Of a DNA stretch of 64,000 nucleotides, positions 1 to 8,409 are shown piece after piece. The stretch comes from Agromyces luteolus (GTDB taxonomy: Bacteria; Actinomycetota; Actinomycetes; Actinomycetales; Microbacteriaceae), in assembly GCF_009729855.1 (NCBI RefSeq), contig NZ_WODA01000007.1:150018-214017 (forward strand), written 5' to 3'. Under the pieces are notes generated by a model, which was given only the letters and a program-made list of their open reading frames with translations, was not told the DNA's origin and did no database searches. The position numbers were made by a program, and so were the translations under genes. The stretch's first letter is position 1; every line of letters begins with the position of its first letter.

Positions 1-629
1 GCATACACGGCCAGACCGGCGATCGGACCGTCGGGGCCGAGGATCATCGCGGACCGCGCGAAGGGATAGGCCGCCTCGACCCAACCGTCCCGCACGTCCG
101 GGACGAGTTCCGGATCGCGGAACGCGGCCATCGTGCCGGGGGTCCGATCCCGGTCGGCCGTGCCGGCGATCGCACCGCCGGCGGGTGGCGCGGCGGGGAC
201 CACGCTGACGGTCACGGAGGGTCGGTTCGCAGGTGACTGCGATCCATCGCCCCGATCACCGAGCGTCGGCCCGACCGCGAACGCGATCGCCGCGACCGCC
301 ACGAGGATCCCCGCAGCGATACCGCCCGCGCGGCGGTGGTGCGCACCCGCGCGTGCTCCCACCGGGTCGTCGCGCGAGCCCGGGTGGTCGCGCGAGCCCG
401 GGTGGTCGCGCGAGCCCGGGTGGTCGCCCGTGCCGGCGTCATCGCGCCGGTCGGGGGTGGTCTCCGCCCCGGAGCCGCGCCGGTCGAGCTCGAGCAGGCG
501 CCACTCGCTCTCGGTGACCAGCACCGACCGCCCGGTCAGGGGATCGACGCGCTCGACACGCGGATCGGCAGCCCCGGCGCGGGAGTAGACCCGCGCCTCG
601 AGCGCCGCGCGTTCGTCCTCGGTGGCCAT
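1..629 (-). CDS. Hypothetical single-pass membrane protein (C-terminus cut by window edge)
   Basis: Reading from the ATG at 629 toward base 1 gives 209 residues with no stop, so the C-terminus lies outside the window. The first ~60 residues are charged. They are followed by three tandem copies of the hexapeptide DHPGSR and then one hydrophobic segment (GGIAAGILVAVAAIAFAVG, about residues 103-121). Past this the chain is Pro/Ala/Val-rich and probably extracytoplasmic. An in-frame ATG at 650 is an alternative start. A TAGGCT hexamer lies at 657-652 on the minus strand. I recognise no family. The layout of cytoplasmic head, single membrane segment and external tail is inferred from hydropathy only. 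Confidence 0.7.
   Translation of the reverse strand, partial: MATEDERAALEARVYSRAGAADPRVERVDPLTGRSVLVTESEWRLLELDRRGSGAETTPDRRDDAGTGDHPGSRDHPGSRDHPGSRDDPVGARAGAHHRRAGGIAAGILVAVAAIAFAVGPTLGDRGDGSQSPANRPSVTVSVVPAAPPAGGAIAGTADRDRTPGTMAAFRDPELVPDVRDGWVEAAYPFARSAMILGPDGPIAGLAVY
369..422 (-). repeat. Three exact 18-bp tandem repeats inside the coding region
   Basis: The unit GTCGCGCGAGCCCGGGTG occurs at 369-386, 387-404 and 405-422, followed by a degenerate partial copy. The unit length is a multiple of three and encodes repeated DHPGSR just before the membrane segment. Exact identity between units suggests a recent slippage expansion. Confidence 0.9.
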
Positions 630-823
630 GCTCGAACATCCCGTCGCCATGAGCCTACGCCTGAGGATGCGCCGCAGAGGGGCTCCCGTCCGGGGTCGCC
701 CGGCGTCCGCCCCGCGGCATCCGCTCTGCTAGACTCTTGAGGTTGCCGTGAATCGGCCGCGCATCAAGAGAGCCCAGGCATCAGGCCCCGGGCAGCGCGC
801 AACGAGAAGAAGGGATCCCATCT

Positions 824-1093
824 ATGGCACTGGATGCAGACATCAAGAAGGCGATCATCGAAGAGTACGCGACTCACCCCGGTGACACTGGATCCCCCGA
901 GGTCCAGATCGCGATCCTCACCAAGCGGATCAAGGACCTCACCGAGCACCTCAAGGAGCACAAGCACGACCACCACTCGCGTCGTGGCCTGCTGCTCCTC
1001 GTGGGTCAGCGCCGTCGTCTGCTCGGCTACCTCGCCGACGTCGACATCAACCGCTACCGCTCGCTGATCGAGCGTCTCGGTCTGCGTCGCTGA
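824..1093 (+). CDS. rpsO: 30S ribosomal protein S15
   Basis: The 89-residue product has the full family length and matches bacterial S15: N-terminal [20 protein letters not shown], the conserved [11 protein letters not shown] segment and [21 protein letters not shown]15 binds the 16S rRNA central domain during 30S assembly. The ATG at 824 follows a purine-rich GAGAAGAAGG ribosome-binding site. The gene is monocistronic, with its own terminator at 1151-1195. In many bacteria rpsO sits next to pnp. Here about 12.8 kb of unrelated genes separate them. Confidence 0.98.
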   Translation: MALDADIKKAIIEEYATHPGDTGSPEVQIAILTKRIKDLTEHLKEHKHDHHSRRGLLLLVGQRRRLLGYLADVDINRYRSLIERLGLRR

Positions 1094-1150
1094 GCGCACT
1101 CGCCGCCGCACGGCGGCCGCGCGGCTCTCGATGACACCGCGAACTTCTTG

Positions 1151-1195
1151 CGAAGGCCCCCGCCCCGCTCACCACGAGCCGGCCGGGGGCCTTCG
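1151..1195 (+). terminator. rpsO transcription terminator
   Basis: A perfect 12-bp stem (CGAAGGCCCCCG at 1151-1162, complement at 1184-1195) encloses a 21-nt loop, 57 bases after the rpsO stop. There is no strong U tract, as is usual for high-GC actinobacterial terminators. Confidence 0.75.
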
Positions 1196-1369
1196 TCGTG
1201 CGTGCCGAATGCGTGCAGCGGACGCCGCGGCATCCGATCGGGACCCGGCGACGCGCACGCCTCGCCCGCCGGTCGCAAGGGCCGGAAGGCCCGACCGCGC
1301 GGACGCACCGCCGCTAGCCTCCGATCGGCCGCGCGCAGGGCTGCCCGCGGCCGCACGAGGAGGACCGCG

Positions 1370-2494
1370 ATGACCGAACCGACGCCCGCCGCCTTCACCG
1401 CCGACGACTTCGCCGCGCGCATGCGCCGCGCCGCACGGTCGGCCGCCGACGCTGGCCTCGCCGGGCTCGTCGTGACGCCGGGGCCCGACCTCCGCTACCT
1501 GACGGGCTACCTCCCGGTGGCGATCACCGAGCGCCTCACGATGCTCGTGATCCCGGCGGAGGGCGACCCGTCGCTCGTCGTGCCGAAGCTCGAACGACCC
1601 GACGCCGAACGTGCCGCAGCCGCGCCGATCCTCCGCCTCGTCGACTGGATGGACGGCGACGATCCGTACGCCGCGGCCGCGCCGCTGCTCGCACCCGGGC
1701 GGTACGCGATGTCCGACTCCGCCTGGGCCATGCACCTGCTCGGCCTGCAGCAGCTCCTCGCGGGCACCTCGTACGTGTCGATGACGACCGGACTGCCCAT
1801 GCTCCGCGCCGTGAAGGACGCCGACGAGCTCGGACGGCTCGCCGCCGCAGCCGCGGCCGCCGACGCCACGTACGACGAGATCCTCGGCGCCGGCTTCGCC
1901 GGTCGCACCGAGGCGGAGGTCGCCGCCGACCTCGCCGCCGGGCTCATCGCCCACGGCCACTCGCAGGTCGACTTCACGGTCGTCGGCTCGGGTCCGAACG
2001 GCGCGAACCCGCACCACGAGCAGGGGGACCGCGTCATCGAGGACGGCGACATGGTCGTGCTCGACTTCGGCGGCCTGAAGCACGGCTACGGCTCCGACAC
2101 GACCCGCACGGTCCACGTCGGCGAGCCGACCGACGAGGAGCGCGCGGTGCACGACCTCGTCGTCCGCGCCCAGCAGGCGGGCTTCGAGGCCGTCCGCCCC
2201 GGCGCGCCGTGCCAGGAGATCGACCGCGTCGCCCGTGCGGTGATCACGGAGGCCGGGTACGGCGAGTACTTCATCCACCGCGTCGGGCACGGCATCGGGC
2301 TCACCACCCACGAGCCGCCCTACATGGTCGAGGGCGAGGAGACGCCGCTCGAGCCCGGCATGTGCTTCTCGATCGAGCCGGGGGTCTACCTGCCGGGCCG
2401 CTTCGGCGTGAGGATCGAGGACATCGTCACCGTCACGGAGGACGGGGGTCGTCGGCTGAACACCACGCCGCACGAGATGGCCGTCGTGCACTGA
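1370..2494 (+). CDS. M24 family Xaa-Pro-type aminopeptidase
   Basis: The 374-residue protein has an N-terminal creatinase-like domain (about residues 15-150) and a pita-bread peptidase domain. The five expected metal ligands are visible in order: Asp in VVLDFGG, Asp in SDTTRT, His in HRVGHGIGLTTHE, Glu in SIEPGVY and Glu in RIEDIV. It should therefore be a dinuclear metallopeptidase acting on Xaa-Pro or short cytoplasmic peptides. The ATG at 1370 follows GAGGAGG. An in-frame upstream extension to 1148 is rejected because it would run through the rpsO terminator. Exact substrate cannot be read from sequence. Confidence 0.92.
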   Translation: MTEPTPAAFTADDFAARMRRAARSAADAGLAGLVVTPGPDLRYLTGYLPVAITERLTMLVIPAEGDPSLVVPKLERPDAERAAAAPILRLVDWMDGDDPYAAAAPLLAPGRYAMSDSAWAMHLLGLQQLLAGTSYVSMTTGLPMLRAVKDADELGRLAAAAAAADATYDEILGAGFAGRTEAEVAADLAAGLIAHGHSQVDFTVVGSGPNGANPHHEQGDRVIEDGDMVVLDFGGLKHGYGSDTTRTVHVGEPTDEERAVHDLVVRAQQAGFEAVRPGAPCQEIDRVARAVITEAGYGEYFIHRVGHGIGLTTHEPPYMVEGEETPLEPGMCFSIEPGVYLPGRFGVRIEDIVTVTEDGGRRLNTTPHEMAVVH

Positions 2495-2496
2495 GG

Positions 2497-2511
2497 CCGG
2501 TGGCGCACCGG
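2497..2511. terminator. Short hairpin between convergent genes
   Basis: CCGGTG and CACCGG form a 6-bp stem with a 3-nt loop, in the 40 bp between the M24 peptidase and the convergent CGNR gene. It could end transcription in both directions. The stem is short, so this is tentative. Confidence 0.4.
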
Positions 2512-2534
2512 ATGCCGGGAGGCGGCGGCACCCG

Positions 2535-3083
2535 TCAGTCGGCGCTCCGCGCCCGGTACGCCCGGGTCGCCATCCGGTTGCCGCAGCGCGTGCTGCAGTA
2601 CCGCTTCGACGCGTTCTTCGAGAGGTCGACGAACACGCCCGTGCAGTCGTCGGCCTGGCACCGCGCGAGCCGGCCGATCCCGTCGGCGCGGATGACGTCG
2701 ACGAGCGCCATCGCGGCCTCGACGAGCATGCGCTCGGCGAGCGGGCGTTCCTGCGAGACGGCGTGGATGTGCCAATCGAGCTCGTCGTGCCGCACGAGTC
2801 GGGGGATCGCGTGCGACTCCTCCAGGATCGCGTTGACGGCGCTCGCCATGGGGTCGCGCTCGAGCGTCCAGATCTCGCGCAGGCGACCGCGAACGGCGCG
2901 GACCTCGCCGAGTTCGCGCTCGTCGCCGTCGCGTCGACCGGAGAAGCCCCAGTGGTCGAGGAGGCCCGCCAGCTGTCCGGTCGTGGCGAGTTCGTCCTCG
3001 CCGGATTCGGACGCGCCGGGCACCGTGTCGGCGACGGCGGCCATGAACCCGAGCGCCGCGACCGTGTCATCGGTGAAAATCAT
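2535..3083 (-). CDS. CGNR zinc finger / ABATE-domain putative transcriptional regulator
   Basis: The 182-residue protein has the family layout of an N-terminal helical ABATE-type ligand domain (MIFTDDTVAALGFMAAVADT onward) and a C-terminal zinc finger of about 45 residues. The finger shows CQADDC, a KRYCSTRCGNR segment and the diagnostic CGNR signature. The ATG at 3083 is chosen because the in-frame extension to 3236 would cross the promoter of the divergent gene. Its start lies directly beside the -35 box of the EamA gene, so it probably controls that exporter and itself. The ligand is unknown. Confidence 0.85.
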   Translation of the reverse strand: MIFTDDTVAALGFMAAVADTVPGASESGEDELATTGQLAGLLDHWGFSGRRDGDERELGEVRAVRGRLREIWTLERDPMASAVNAILEESHAIPRLVRHDELDWHIHAVSQERPLAERMLVEAAMALVDVIRADGIGRLARCQADDCTGVFVDLSKNASKRYCSTRCGNRMATRAYRARSAD

Positions 3084-3112
3084 TTGACTCCTGACATCCG
3101 CTCGGCTACTGT
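3084..3112 (+). promoter_or_regulatory. Housekeeping promoter of the EamA exporter gene
   Basis: TTGACT (3084-3089) and TACTGT (3107-3112) are separated by exactly 17 bp, close to the SigA consensus. The -35 box abuts the divergent CGNR start codon, so regulator and exporter share a 95-bp control region. Confidence 0.75.
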
Positions 3113-3178
3113 CACGAGCATAACGACGTTCGGTCCTCACAGGGGCCGACGGCGTGCGGACTGTGGAGGAGGGCGGCC

Positions 3179-4138
3179 GTGCGTGCATCACGGGGGATCG
3201 TCGGCATCGCGCTCGGGCTCGCTGCCGGGCTGGCATTCGGCGTCGGCGGCGTGTTCGTCAAGCCCCTGCTCGAGGCGGGCTGGTCGCCGGGTGCGGCGGT
3301 GCTCGCGCGCATCTCGATCGCGGCCGCGATCCTCGTCGTCCCGGCGCTGATCGCGCTCCGATTCGACCTCCGGCCGCTCTGGCGCGCCCGCTGGACCGTG
3401 CTGCTCTACGGCGTCGTCGCCGTCGCGGGCGTGCAGTTCGCGTTCTACGCGTCGCTCGAGCGCATCCCCGTCTCCATGACGCTCCTCATCGAGTACCTCG
3501 CGCCGATCGCGCTCGTCCTCTTCGCATGGGCGACCACCAGGCGGATGCCCCAGCTCATCGTCCTCGGCGGCTCCGCGCTCGCGCTGGCCGGGCTCTGGCT
3601 CGTGATCGGCCCCGGCGGCGGCGACCTCGACCCGATCGGCCTCGCGTTCGCCGCCGTCGCCATGATCGGTGTCTGCGTCTACTACGCGATCGGCGAGCGG
3701 GCCACCGAGCACCTGCCGCCCGTCGCGCTCATCGCGGCCGGATTCGTCGTCGGCGCGATCGCCCTCGGCGTCGCCGGGCTGCTCGGCCTCATGCCCATGG
3801 AGGCGGCCCTCGTCGACGTCGACTTCCTCGGCGGGACCGCGCCGTGGTGGGTCCCGCTCCTCACCGTCGGGGCCGTCTCGACGGCGTTCGCGTACTCGGC
3901 GGGCATCGCCGCCATCCGCCTGCTGGGGTCGCGCGTCTCCTCCTTCCTCGGGCTGTCCGAGGTGATCTTCGCGGGCGTCGTCGGGTGGATCCTCCTCGGC
4001 GAGGCGCTCGGACCGCTGCAGGTCCTCGGCGGCGTCCTGATCCTCGGCGGGATCGTGCTCGTCAAGCTCGAGCGCGCACCGCGGGACGCGGTATCCGAAG
4101 CCGTTCCCGAGCCGCTTCCGGTCTCCACCTCGGCGTAG
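3179..4138 (+). CDS. EamA/DMT superfamily transporter
   Basis: The 319-residue protein is almost entirely hydrophobic, with about ten membrane helices in two EamA repeats. An example from each half is GLAAGLAFGVGGVFVKPLLE at the N-terminus and SSFLGLSEVIFAGVVGWILL in repeat two. Proteins of this family export metabolites or amino acids by proton exchange. The GTG at 3179 has a GGAGGA site 8 bases upstream. Divergence from a CGNR regulator suggests ligand-induced export. The stop codon TAG (4136-4138) lies inside the TAGGCT box of the next gene. Confidence 0.92.
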   Translation: MRASRGIVGIALGLAAGLAFGVGGVFVKPLLEAGWSPGAAVLARISIAAAILVVPALIALRFDLRPLWRARWTVLLYGVVAVAGVQFAFYASLERIPVSMTLLIEYLAPIALVLFAWATTRRMPQLIVLGGSALALAGLWLVIGPGGGDLDPIGLAFAAVAMIGVCVYYAIGERATEHLPPVALIAAGFVVGAIALGVAGLLGLMPMEAALVDVDFLGGTAPWWVPLLTVGAVSTAFAYSAGIAAIRLLGSRVSSFLGLSEVIFAGVVGWILLGEALGPLQVLGGVLILGGIVLVKLERAPRDAVSEAVPEPLPVSTSA

Positions 4139-4147
4139 GCTCGGGCC

Positions 4148-5038
4148 ATGCGATTCGGCCTCGTCATCCTCCCGCAGTACGACTGGCCGGAGGCGGCACG
4201 GCGATGGCGTCAGGCCGAGCAGCTCGGGTTCGACCACGCGTGGACGTACGACCACCTCTCGTGGCGCGGGCTCGCGGGCGAGCGGTGGCACGCGACGGTC
4301 CCGACGCTCACGGCCGCGGCCATGGTCACCGAGCGGATCCGGCTCGGCACGTTCGTCGCGAGCCCCAACTACCGCCACCCGGTTCCGTTCGCGAAGGACG
4401 TCGCCACGCTCGACCAGGTCTCGGGCGGACGCCTGATCCTCGGGCTCGGCTCGGGCGGCACCGGGTTCGACGCCTACGTGCTCGGGCAGTCCGAGCTCTC
4501 CGCGCGCGAGCGGTACGAGCGGTTCCGCGAGTTCACCGAGGCGCTCGACGTGCTGCTGCGATTCGAGCGCGGCTCCGGCGAGGGCATCTCGTACTCGGGC
4601 GACCGCTTCTCGGCGGTCTCCGCGCGCATGGTCGGCGAGCCGGCGCAGGAGCCGCGGATGCCGTTCCTCATGGCCGCGAACGGCCCCCGCGCGATGCGGC
4701 TCGCCGCGCGCTACGGCTCGGGCTGGGTCACCACCGGCGGCGGCGACCTCGCGACGGATGCCGCGTGGTGGGCCCACCTCGCCGACCTGGTCGCACGCCT
4801 CGACGACGCCCTCGCGGCCGAGGAGCGAGCGCCCGACGAGTTCGACCGCGTGCTCTCGCTCGACGGCGACACCCGGTACTCGATGGCGAGCGTCGCGGCA
4901 TTCGAGGACGCCGTCGGCCGGGCCCGCGACCTCGGGTTCACCGACGTCGTCGCGCACCGCCCGCGAGAGCACGGGCTGTACGCCGGCAGCGAGGCGGTGC
5001 TCGAGGAGATCGGGGCGCGCCTGCCCGCGCTCCGCTGA
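4148..5038 (+). CDS. LLM class (luciferase-like) oxidoreductase, probably F420- or flavin-dependent
   Basis: The 296-residue protein begins MRFGLVILPQYDWPEAARRW and carries the bacterial luciferase TIM-barrel hallmarks: AEQLGFDHAWTYDHL, the TERIRLGTFV strand, the HPVPFAKDVATLDQVSGGRL segment and LGLGSGG. Family members use reduced FMN or F420. The sequence alone does not separate these, although F420 is common in actinobacteria. TAGGCT at 4136-4141 lies 6 bases before the ATG with no Shine-Dalgarno sequence, so a leaderless transcript is likely. The substrate is unknown. Confidence 0.88.
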   Translation: MRFGLVILPQYDWPEAARRWRQAEQLGFDHAWTYDHLSWRGLAGERWHATVPTLTAAAMVTERIRLGTFVASPNYRHPVPFAKDVATLDQVSGGRLILGLGSGGTGFDAYVLGQSELSARERYERFREFTEALDVLLRFERGSGEGISYSGDRFSAVSARMVGEPAQEPRMPFLMAANGPRAMRLAARYGSGWVTTGGGDLATDAAWWAHLADLVARLDDALAAEERAPDEFDRVLSLDGDTRYSMASVAAFEDAVGRARDLGFTDVVAHRPREHGLYAGSEAVLEEIGARLPALR

Positions 5039-5090
5039 GGCCGCTCGTGGCCCGACGCGCCCGGTCGGATCCGCCGGGTAGCCTGTCGTG

Positions 5091-5723
5091 GTGTCCGCGC
5101 CCCGCTTCGTCTCCCCGCTCCGGTGGGAGCCGCTTCCGTATCTCGTCCTGGTGGCGCTCCTCCTGCTGACCGGTCTCGTCCGCCCCGACAGCGGGGGGTG
5201 GCTGGTGGCACTCCTCGTCGCGATCGCGCTGACTGCGGCGTGGGGCGTGGTCGCGTTCGTCCGCGAGCGACGCATGCGCAATCCCGACCCGATGGGCGAC
5301 CTCGCGAGCCTCGACGGGATCGAGGTCGTCGACGCGGCGCCGGTCGCGGCCGAGGTGCGCAGCGTCGTGCCGGTCGTCGACGTCCACCGGCACCAGCCCG
5401 CCATCGACCTCGCCCGCCTCCACGGGGGAGCGTCGCAGCCCGCGATCCTCGTTCCTCGTGCGCGCCGCTGGCTCTCCCCGAGGTACCGCATCGGCGTGCA
5501 GCTCGTCGGCGGCGACCGGCCGCGGCACGCGGGGTTCCTCGGCGACGCGGCGGATGCGCGCTGGCGCGATGGGCTGGATGCGCTGCGGACCGCGCGCGGC
5601 GCGTACGTCAGGGTTCCGGCGGCCATCGAGGGGTCCGCCCGCCCGTTCCGCGTCGACGTCGACCTGAGCGGACTCGAGGCGATCGCGGGCGACCGCGGCG
5701 AGGCATCCGTCGACGGGCCGTGA
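5091..5723 (+). CDS. Hypothetical membrane protein with two N-terminal helices
   Basis: This 210-residue protein has two hydrophobic segments near the N-terminus (about residues 15-33 and 38-55), then a charged cytoplasmic region without a recognised domain. The GTG at 5091 is preferred over the adjacent GTG at 5088 because TAGCCT (5079-5084) lies exactly 6 bases before 5091, matching the leaderless pattern of neighbouring genes. It starts 52 bp after the LLM gene. I recognise no family, and an envelope role is only inferred. Confidence 0.7.
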   Translation: MSAPRFVSPLRWEPLPYLVLVALLLLTGLVRPDSGGWLVALLVAIALTAAWGVVAFVRERRMRNPDPMGDLASLDGIEVVDAAPVAAEVRSVVPVVDVHRHQPAIDLARLHGGASQPAILVPRARRWLSPRYRIGVQLVGGDRPRHAGFLGDAADARWRDGLDALRTARGAYVRVPAAIEGSARPFRVDVDLSGLEAIAGDRGEASVDGP

Positions 5724-5770
5724 CGAATCTTCGCGCGTGATAGTCGGCGGCGCAGCCGAAGTCAAGACTG

Positions 5771-5798
5771 TTACCGGGGGATACGCTCCACGTAGTCT
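5771..5798 (+). promoter_or_regulatory. Promoter of the secreted M28 peptidase gene
   Basis: TTACCG (5771-5776) and TAGTCT (5793-5798) are spaced by 16 bp and lie about 45 bp upstream of a start codon with a clear AAGGAGAG site, a conventional leadered arrangement. Confidence 0.55.
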
Positions 5799-5843
5799 CG
5801 CCGGGAGGGCGCCGCCGAGGGCGCCCTCCGACAAGGAGAGACG

Positions 5844-7487
5844 ATGTATCGAACTACGAGGCTTTCCCGCCGCGCCGCCGTGCTCGCGACCAGCGCGACG
5901 ACGGTCGCGGCGCTGGCCCTGGTGCCGGCGGGTGCCGCAATGGGTGCGCCCGGGGGCAACTCCTGTGCCAACCAGAACAACAACACGATCGCCAAGCTGC
6001 TGCAGTGCGTCGACGCCGACGGTGCAATGGAGCACCTCGCGGCGCTGCAGGCCATCGCGGATGCCAATGACGACAACCGCGCCGCCGGCACGAGCGGCTA
6101 CGAGGCGAGCGTCGACTACGTGGTCGAGACGCTCGAGGCCGCCGGCTGGGACGTCTCGATCGACGAGTTCCCGTACACCTACGTCGGGCCGTCGACGCTG
6201 ACGCAGCTGACGCCGATCTCCGCCGTGTACGAGACCGGTCCCTACACGGGCAGCGGCGCGGGCGACGTGACGGGCACGACCATCCCGGTCGACCTGCAGC
6301 TCGGCCTCGGCAACACGAGCACGAGCGGCTGCGAGGCGGCCGACTTCGCCGGCCTCGACTTCTCCGGTCCGGCCGACATCGCGCTCATCCAGCGCGGAAC
6401 CTGCCCGTTCGCGGCCAAGGCGCTGAACGCGGAGGCCGCTGGCGCGGAGGCCGTGATCATCTTCAACCAGGGCAACGACACGACCGACGCGCGCAACGGC
6501 CTCATCGTCGGCACGCTCGGCGGATCGAACGTCGTGGGGATCCCCGTCGTGGGCGCGAGCTACGAGCAGGGCGTGGCCCTCTCGCAGGCGGGCTCGACCG
6601 CGAACATCTTCGTGCCGGCGCCGGAGGAGCGTCCGCAGAAGAACGTCATCGCCGAGAAGAAGGGCGTGAACGACGACAACGTCGTGATGGCCGGTGCGCA
6701 CCTCGACTCGGTGCAGGCAGGCCCCGGCATCAACGACAACGGCAGCGGTTCCGCCGCGCTGATCGAGCTCGCGGAGAACCTCGGGAAGCTCAAGCCGCAG
6801 AACACCATCCGCCTCGCGTGGTGGGGCGCCGAGGAGTCCGGCCTGATCGGTTCCGAGGAGTACGTCGCCGAGCTCAGCCAGGAGGAGCAGGACCGCATCG
6901 CGCTGTACCTGAACTTCGACATGGTGGCCTCGCCGAACTACATCTTCATGGTGTACGACGGCGACGAGTCCGGCTGGACCGCTCCGGTGGGCGTGCCGAT
7001 CCCCGACGGGTCGATCGAGATCGAGAAGCTCTTCGAGAGCTACTACACCTCGGTCGGCGAGCCGTACGACGACGCGCAGTTCAGCGGTCGCAGCGACTAC
7101 GACGCCTTCATCCGCGTCGGAATCCCCGCCGGCGGTCTCTTCACCGGCGCGGAGGTCGTCAAGACCGAGGAGCAGGCGTCCATCTGGGGCGGCACTGCGG
7201 GTGCGTCGTACGACCCGTGCTACCACCAGGCGTGCGACACGATCGACAACGTCAACGAGCACGCGCTCGACGTGAACGTCGACGCGATCGCCCTGGCGGT
7301 GCTCGCGTACTCGTACTCGACCGAGTCGGTCAACGGCGTCGCTGGCGTGAACGTGCCCGGCGGCCTCAAGCTGCCCGCGCCGGCCGGACCCGAGGGCACG
7401 ATCGGCGGCAACGCCGGCGGCCTCGACCCCGACCTCGTGGGCGGTCACGACCACGACCACCACCACGGCCCGACCGAGACCGAGTAA
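5844..7487 (+). CDS. Secreted M28 family zinc aminopeptidase with PA domain
   Basis: The 547-residue protein begins with a signal peptide (Arg-rich start, hydrophobic core VAALALVPAGAAMG, probable cleavage near residue 34). A protease-associated domain (DIALIQRGTCPFAAKALNAE) interrupts the M28 fold. Di-zinc ligands are visible in AHLDSV, GINDNGSGSAAL, WWGAEESGLIGS, LNFDMVASPN and the late CYHQACDTID. It should remove N-terminal residues from extracellular peptides. The C-terminus ends in an Asp/His-rich tail (GGHDHDHHHG) that could bind metal. AAGGAGAG precedes the ATG. A strong terminator follows. Confidence 0.93.
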   Translation: MYRTTRLSRRAAVLATSATTVAALALVPAGAAMGAPGGNSCANQNNNTIAKLLQCVDADGAMEHLAALQAIADANDDNRAAGTSGYEASVDYVVETLEAAGWDVSIDEFPYTYVGPSTLTQLTPISAVYETGPYTGSGAGDVTGTTIPVDLQLGLGNTSTSGCEAADFAGLDFSGPADIALIQRGTCPFAAKALNAEAAGAEAVIIFNQGNDTTDARNGLIVGTLGGSNVVGIPVVGASYEQGVALSQAGSTANIFVPAPEERPQKNVIAEKKGVNDDNVVMAGAHLDSVQAGPGINDNGSGSAALIELAENLGKLKPQNTIRLAWWGAEESGLIGSEEYVAELSQEEQDRIALYLNFDMVASPNYIFMVYDGDESGWTAPVGVPIPDGSIEIEKLFESYYTSVGEPYDDAQFSGRSDYDAFIRVGIPAGGLFTGAEVVKTEEQASIWGGTAGASYDPCYHQACDTIDNVNEHALDVNVDAIALAVLAYSYSTESVNGVAGVNVPGGLKLPAPAGPEGTIGGNAGGLDPDLVGGHDHDHHHGPTETE

Positions 7488-7505
7488 GTCTCGTCCGATC
7501 CACCA

Positions 7506-7537
7506 GCGGGGCCCGTCGCGTGAGCGGCGGGCCCCGC
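7506..7537 (+). terminator. Terminator of the M28 peptidase gene
   Basis: GCGGGGCCCG (7506-7515) pairs perfectly with CGGGCCCCGC (7528-7537) around a 12-nt loop, 18 bases after the stop codon. Confidence 0.8.
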
Positions 7538-7559
7538 GCTCGTACGTCAGGATGGGTCG

Positions 7560-8324
7560 GTGCAGACGATCGTCAAGCGACGGGACGACGCGCCCGACGG
7601 ATTCTTCGAGGCCGAGGCGGCGGGGCTCGCGTGGCTCGCCGCGGCGGGCGGCGCGCGTGTCGCGGGCGTGTCGGCCGTCGGGCCCGGCCGGATCGAGCTC
7701 GAGCGCATCGACGAGGTCCGCCCGACTCGCGGATCAGCCGAGGCGTTCGGGTCCGCCCTCGCGCGGACGCACGCCGCGGGCGCCGCCGCATTCGGCGCGC
7801 GGCCCGACGGATGGCACGGGCCCCTGTTCATCGGGCGCCGGCCGATGCCCGCCGCCGGCGAGGCATCCTGGGGCGTCTTCTACGCGCGCGACCGGGTGCT
7901 GCCGTTCGTGCCCATCGCCGTCGAGGCGGGGAACCTCACGCCGGCCGAGGCCGCGCTCGTGGCGCGCGCGTGCAACGTCGTCTCCGCCGGCGGCTTCGAC
8001 GACGACGAGCCGCCCGCGCGCCTCCACGGCGACCTGTGGACGGGGAACGTCCTCTGGTCGGACGACGGCGCGGTCCTCATCGACCCGGCGGCGCACGGCG
8101 GCCATCGGGAGACCGACCTGGCGATGCTCGAGCTCTTCGGGTGCCCGTTCCTCGAGGAGATCCTGACGGCGTACGACCGCGCCGCGCCGCTCCGGGACGG
8201 GTGGCGCGAGCGCCTCCCGCTGCACCGGCTCCACCCGCTCGCCGTGCATGCGGCCGGGCACGGCCGCGGGTACGGGATCGCCCTCGCCGAGGCGGCGCGA
8301 TCGGTGCTGGACCTGGCGGGCTGA
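7560..8324 (+). CDS. Fructosamine kinase family protein
   Basis: The 254-residue protein has the aminoglycoside/fructosamine kinase signatures RLHGDLWTGNVLW (catalytic loop) and LIDPAAHGGHRETDLAML (metal-binding DPA motif), characteristic of the FN3K-like family that phosphorylates ketosamines on glycated proteins or small molecules. The start GTG at 7560 has CAGGAT 6 bases upstream and no Shine-Dalgarno sequence, consistent with a leaderless message begun just after the preceding terminator. The physiological substrate in bacteria of this group is uncertain. Confidence 0.85.
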   Translation: MQTIVKRRDDAPDGFFEAEAAGLAWLAAAGGARVAGVSAVGPGRIELERIDEVRPTRGSAEAFGSALARTHAAGAAAFGARPDGWHGPLFIGRRPMPAAGEASWGVFYARDRVLPFVPIAVEAGNLTPAEAALVARACNVVSAGGFDDDEPPARLHGDLWTGNVLWSDDGAVLIDPAAHGGHRETDLAMLELFGCPFLEEILTAYDRAAPLRDGWRERLPLHRLHPLAVHAAGHGRGYGIALAEAARSVLDLAG

Positions 8325-8363
8325 GGCCGGGAATACTTTCGCGGAGTCATCCGTTCTGGTCAA

Positions 8364-8373
8364 TTGCATGCAA
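8364..8373. promoter_or_regulatory. Palindrome TTGCATGCAA upstream of the LLM/flavin reductase operon
   Basis: A perfect 10-bp palindrome lies in an unusually AT-rich stretch (8333-8378), 36 bp before the start of the oxidoreductase. A further GCATG follows at 8376. It has the form of a MarR- or TetR-type half-site pair, but no such regulator gene is adjacent. Assignment as an operator is inference. Confidence 0.4.
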
Positions 8374-8409
8374 AAGCATGGAACGAGAGAAGGAGCCCAG
8401 GAGGGCGAC

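Noticed and set aside
369..422. Short tandem repeats as a possible CRISPR array
   Set aside because: Units are contiguous with no spacers and are in frame within a coding region.
1148..1369. N-terminal extension of the M24 peptidase from 1148
   Set aside because: It would run through the rpsO terminator hairpin and gives an Arg-rich segment unlike the family. The ATG at 1370 has a strong Shine-Dalgarno site.
4938..7466. Long minus-strand frame opposite the M28 peptidase gene
   Set aside because: Low-complexity Arg/Val/Asp-rich product, typical of the shadow of a high-GC gene. The plus-strand peptidase has a signal peptide and all metal ligands.
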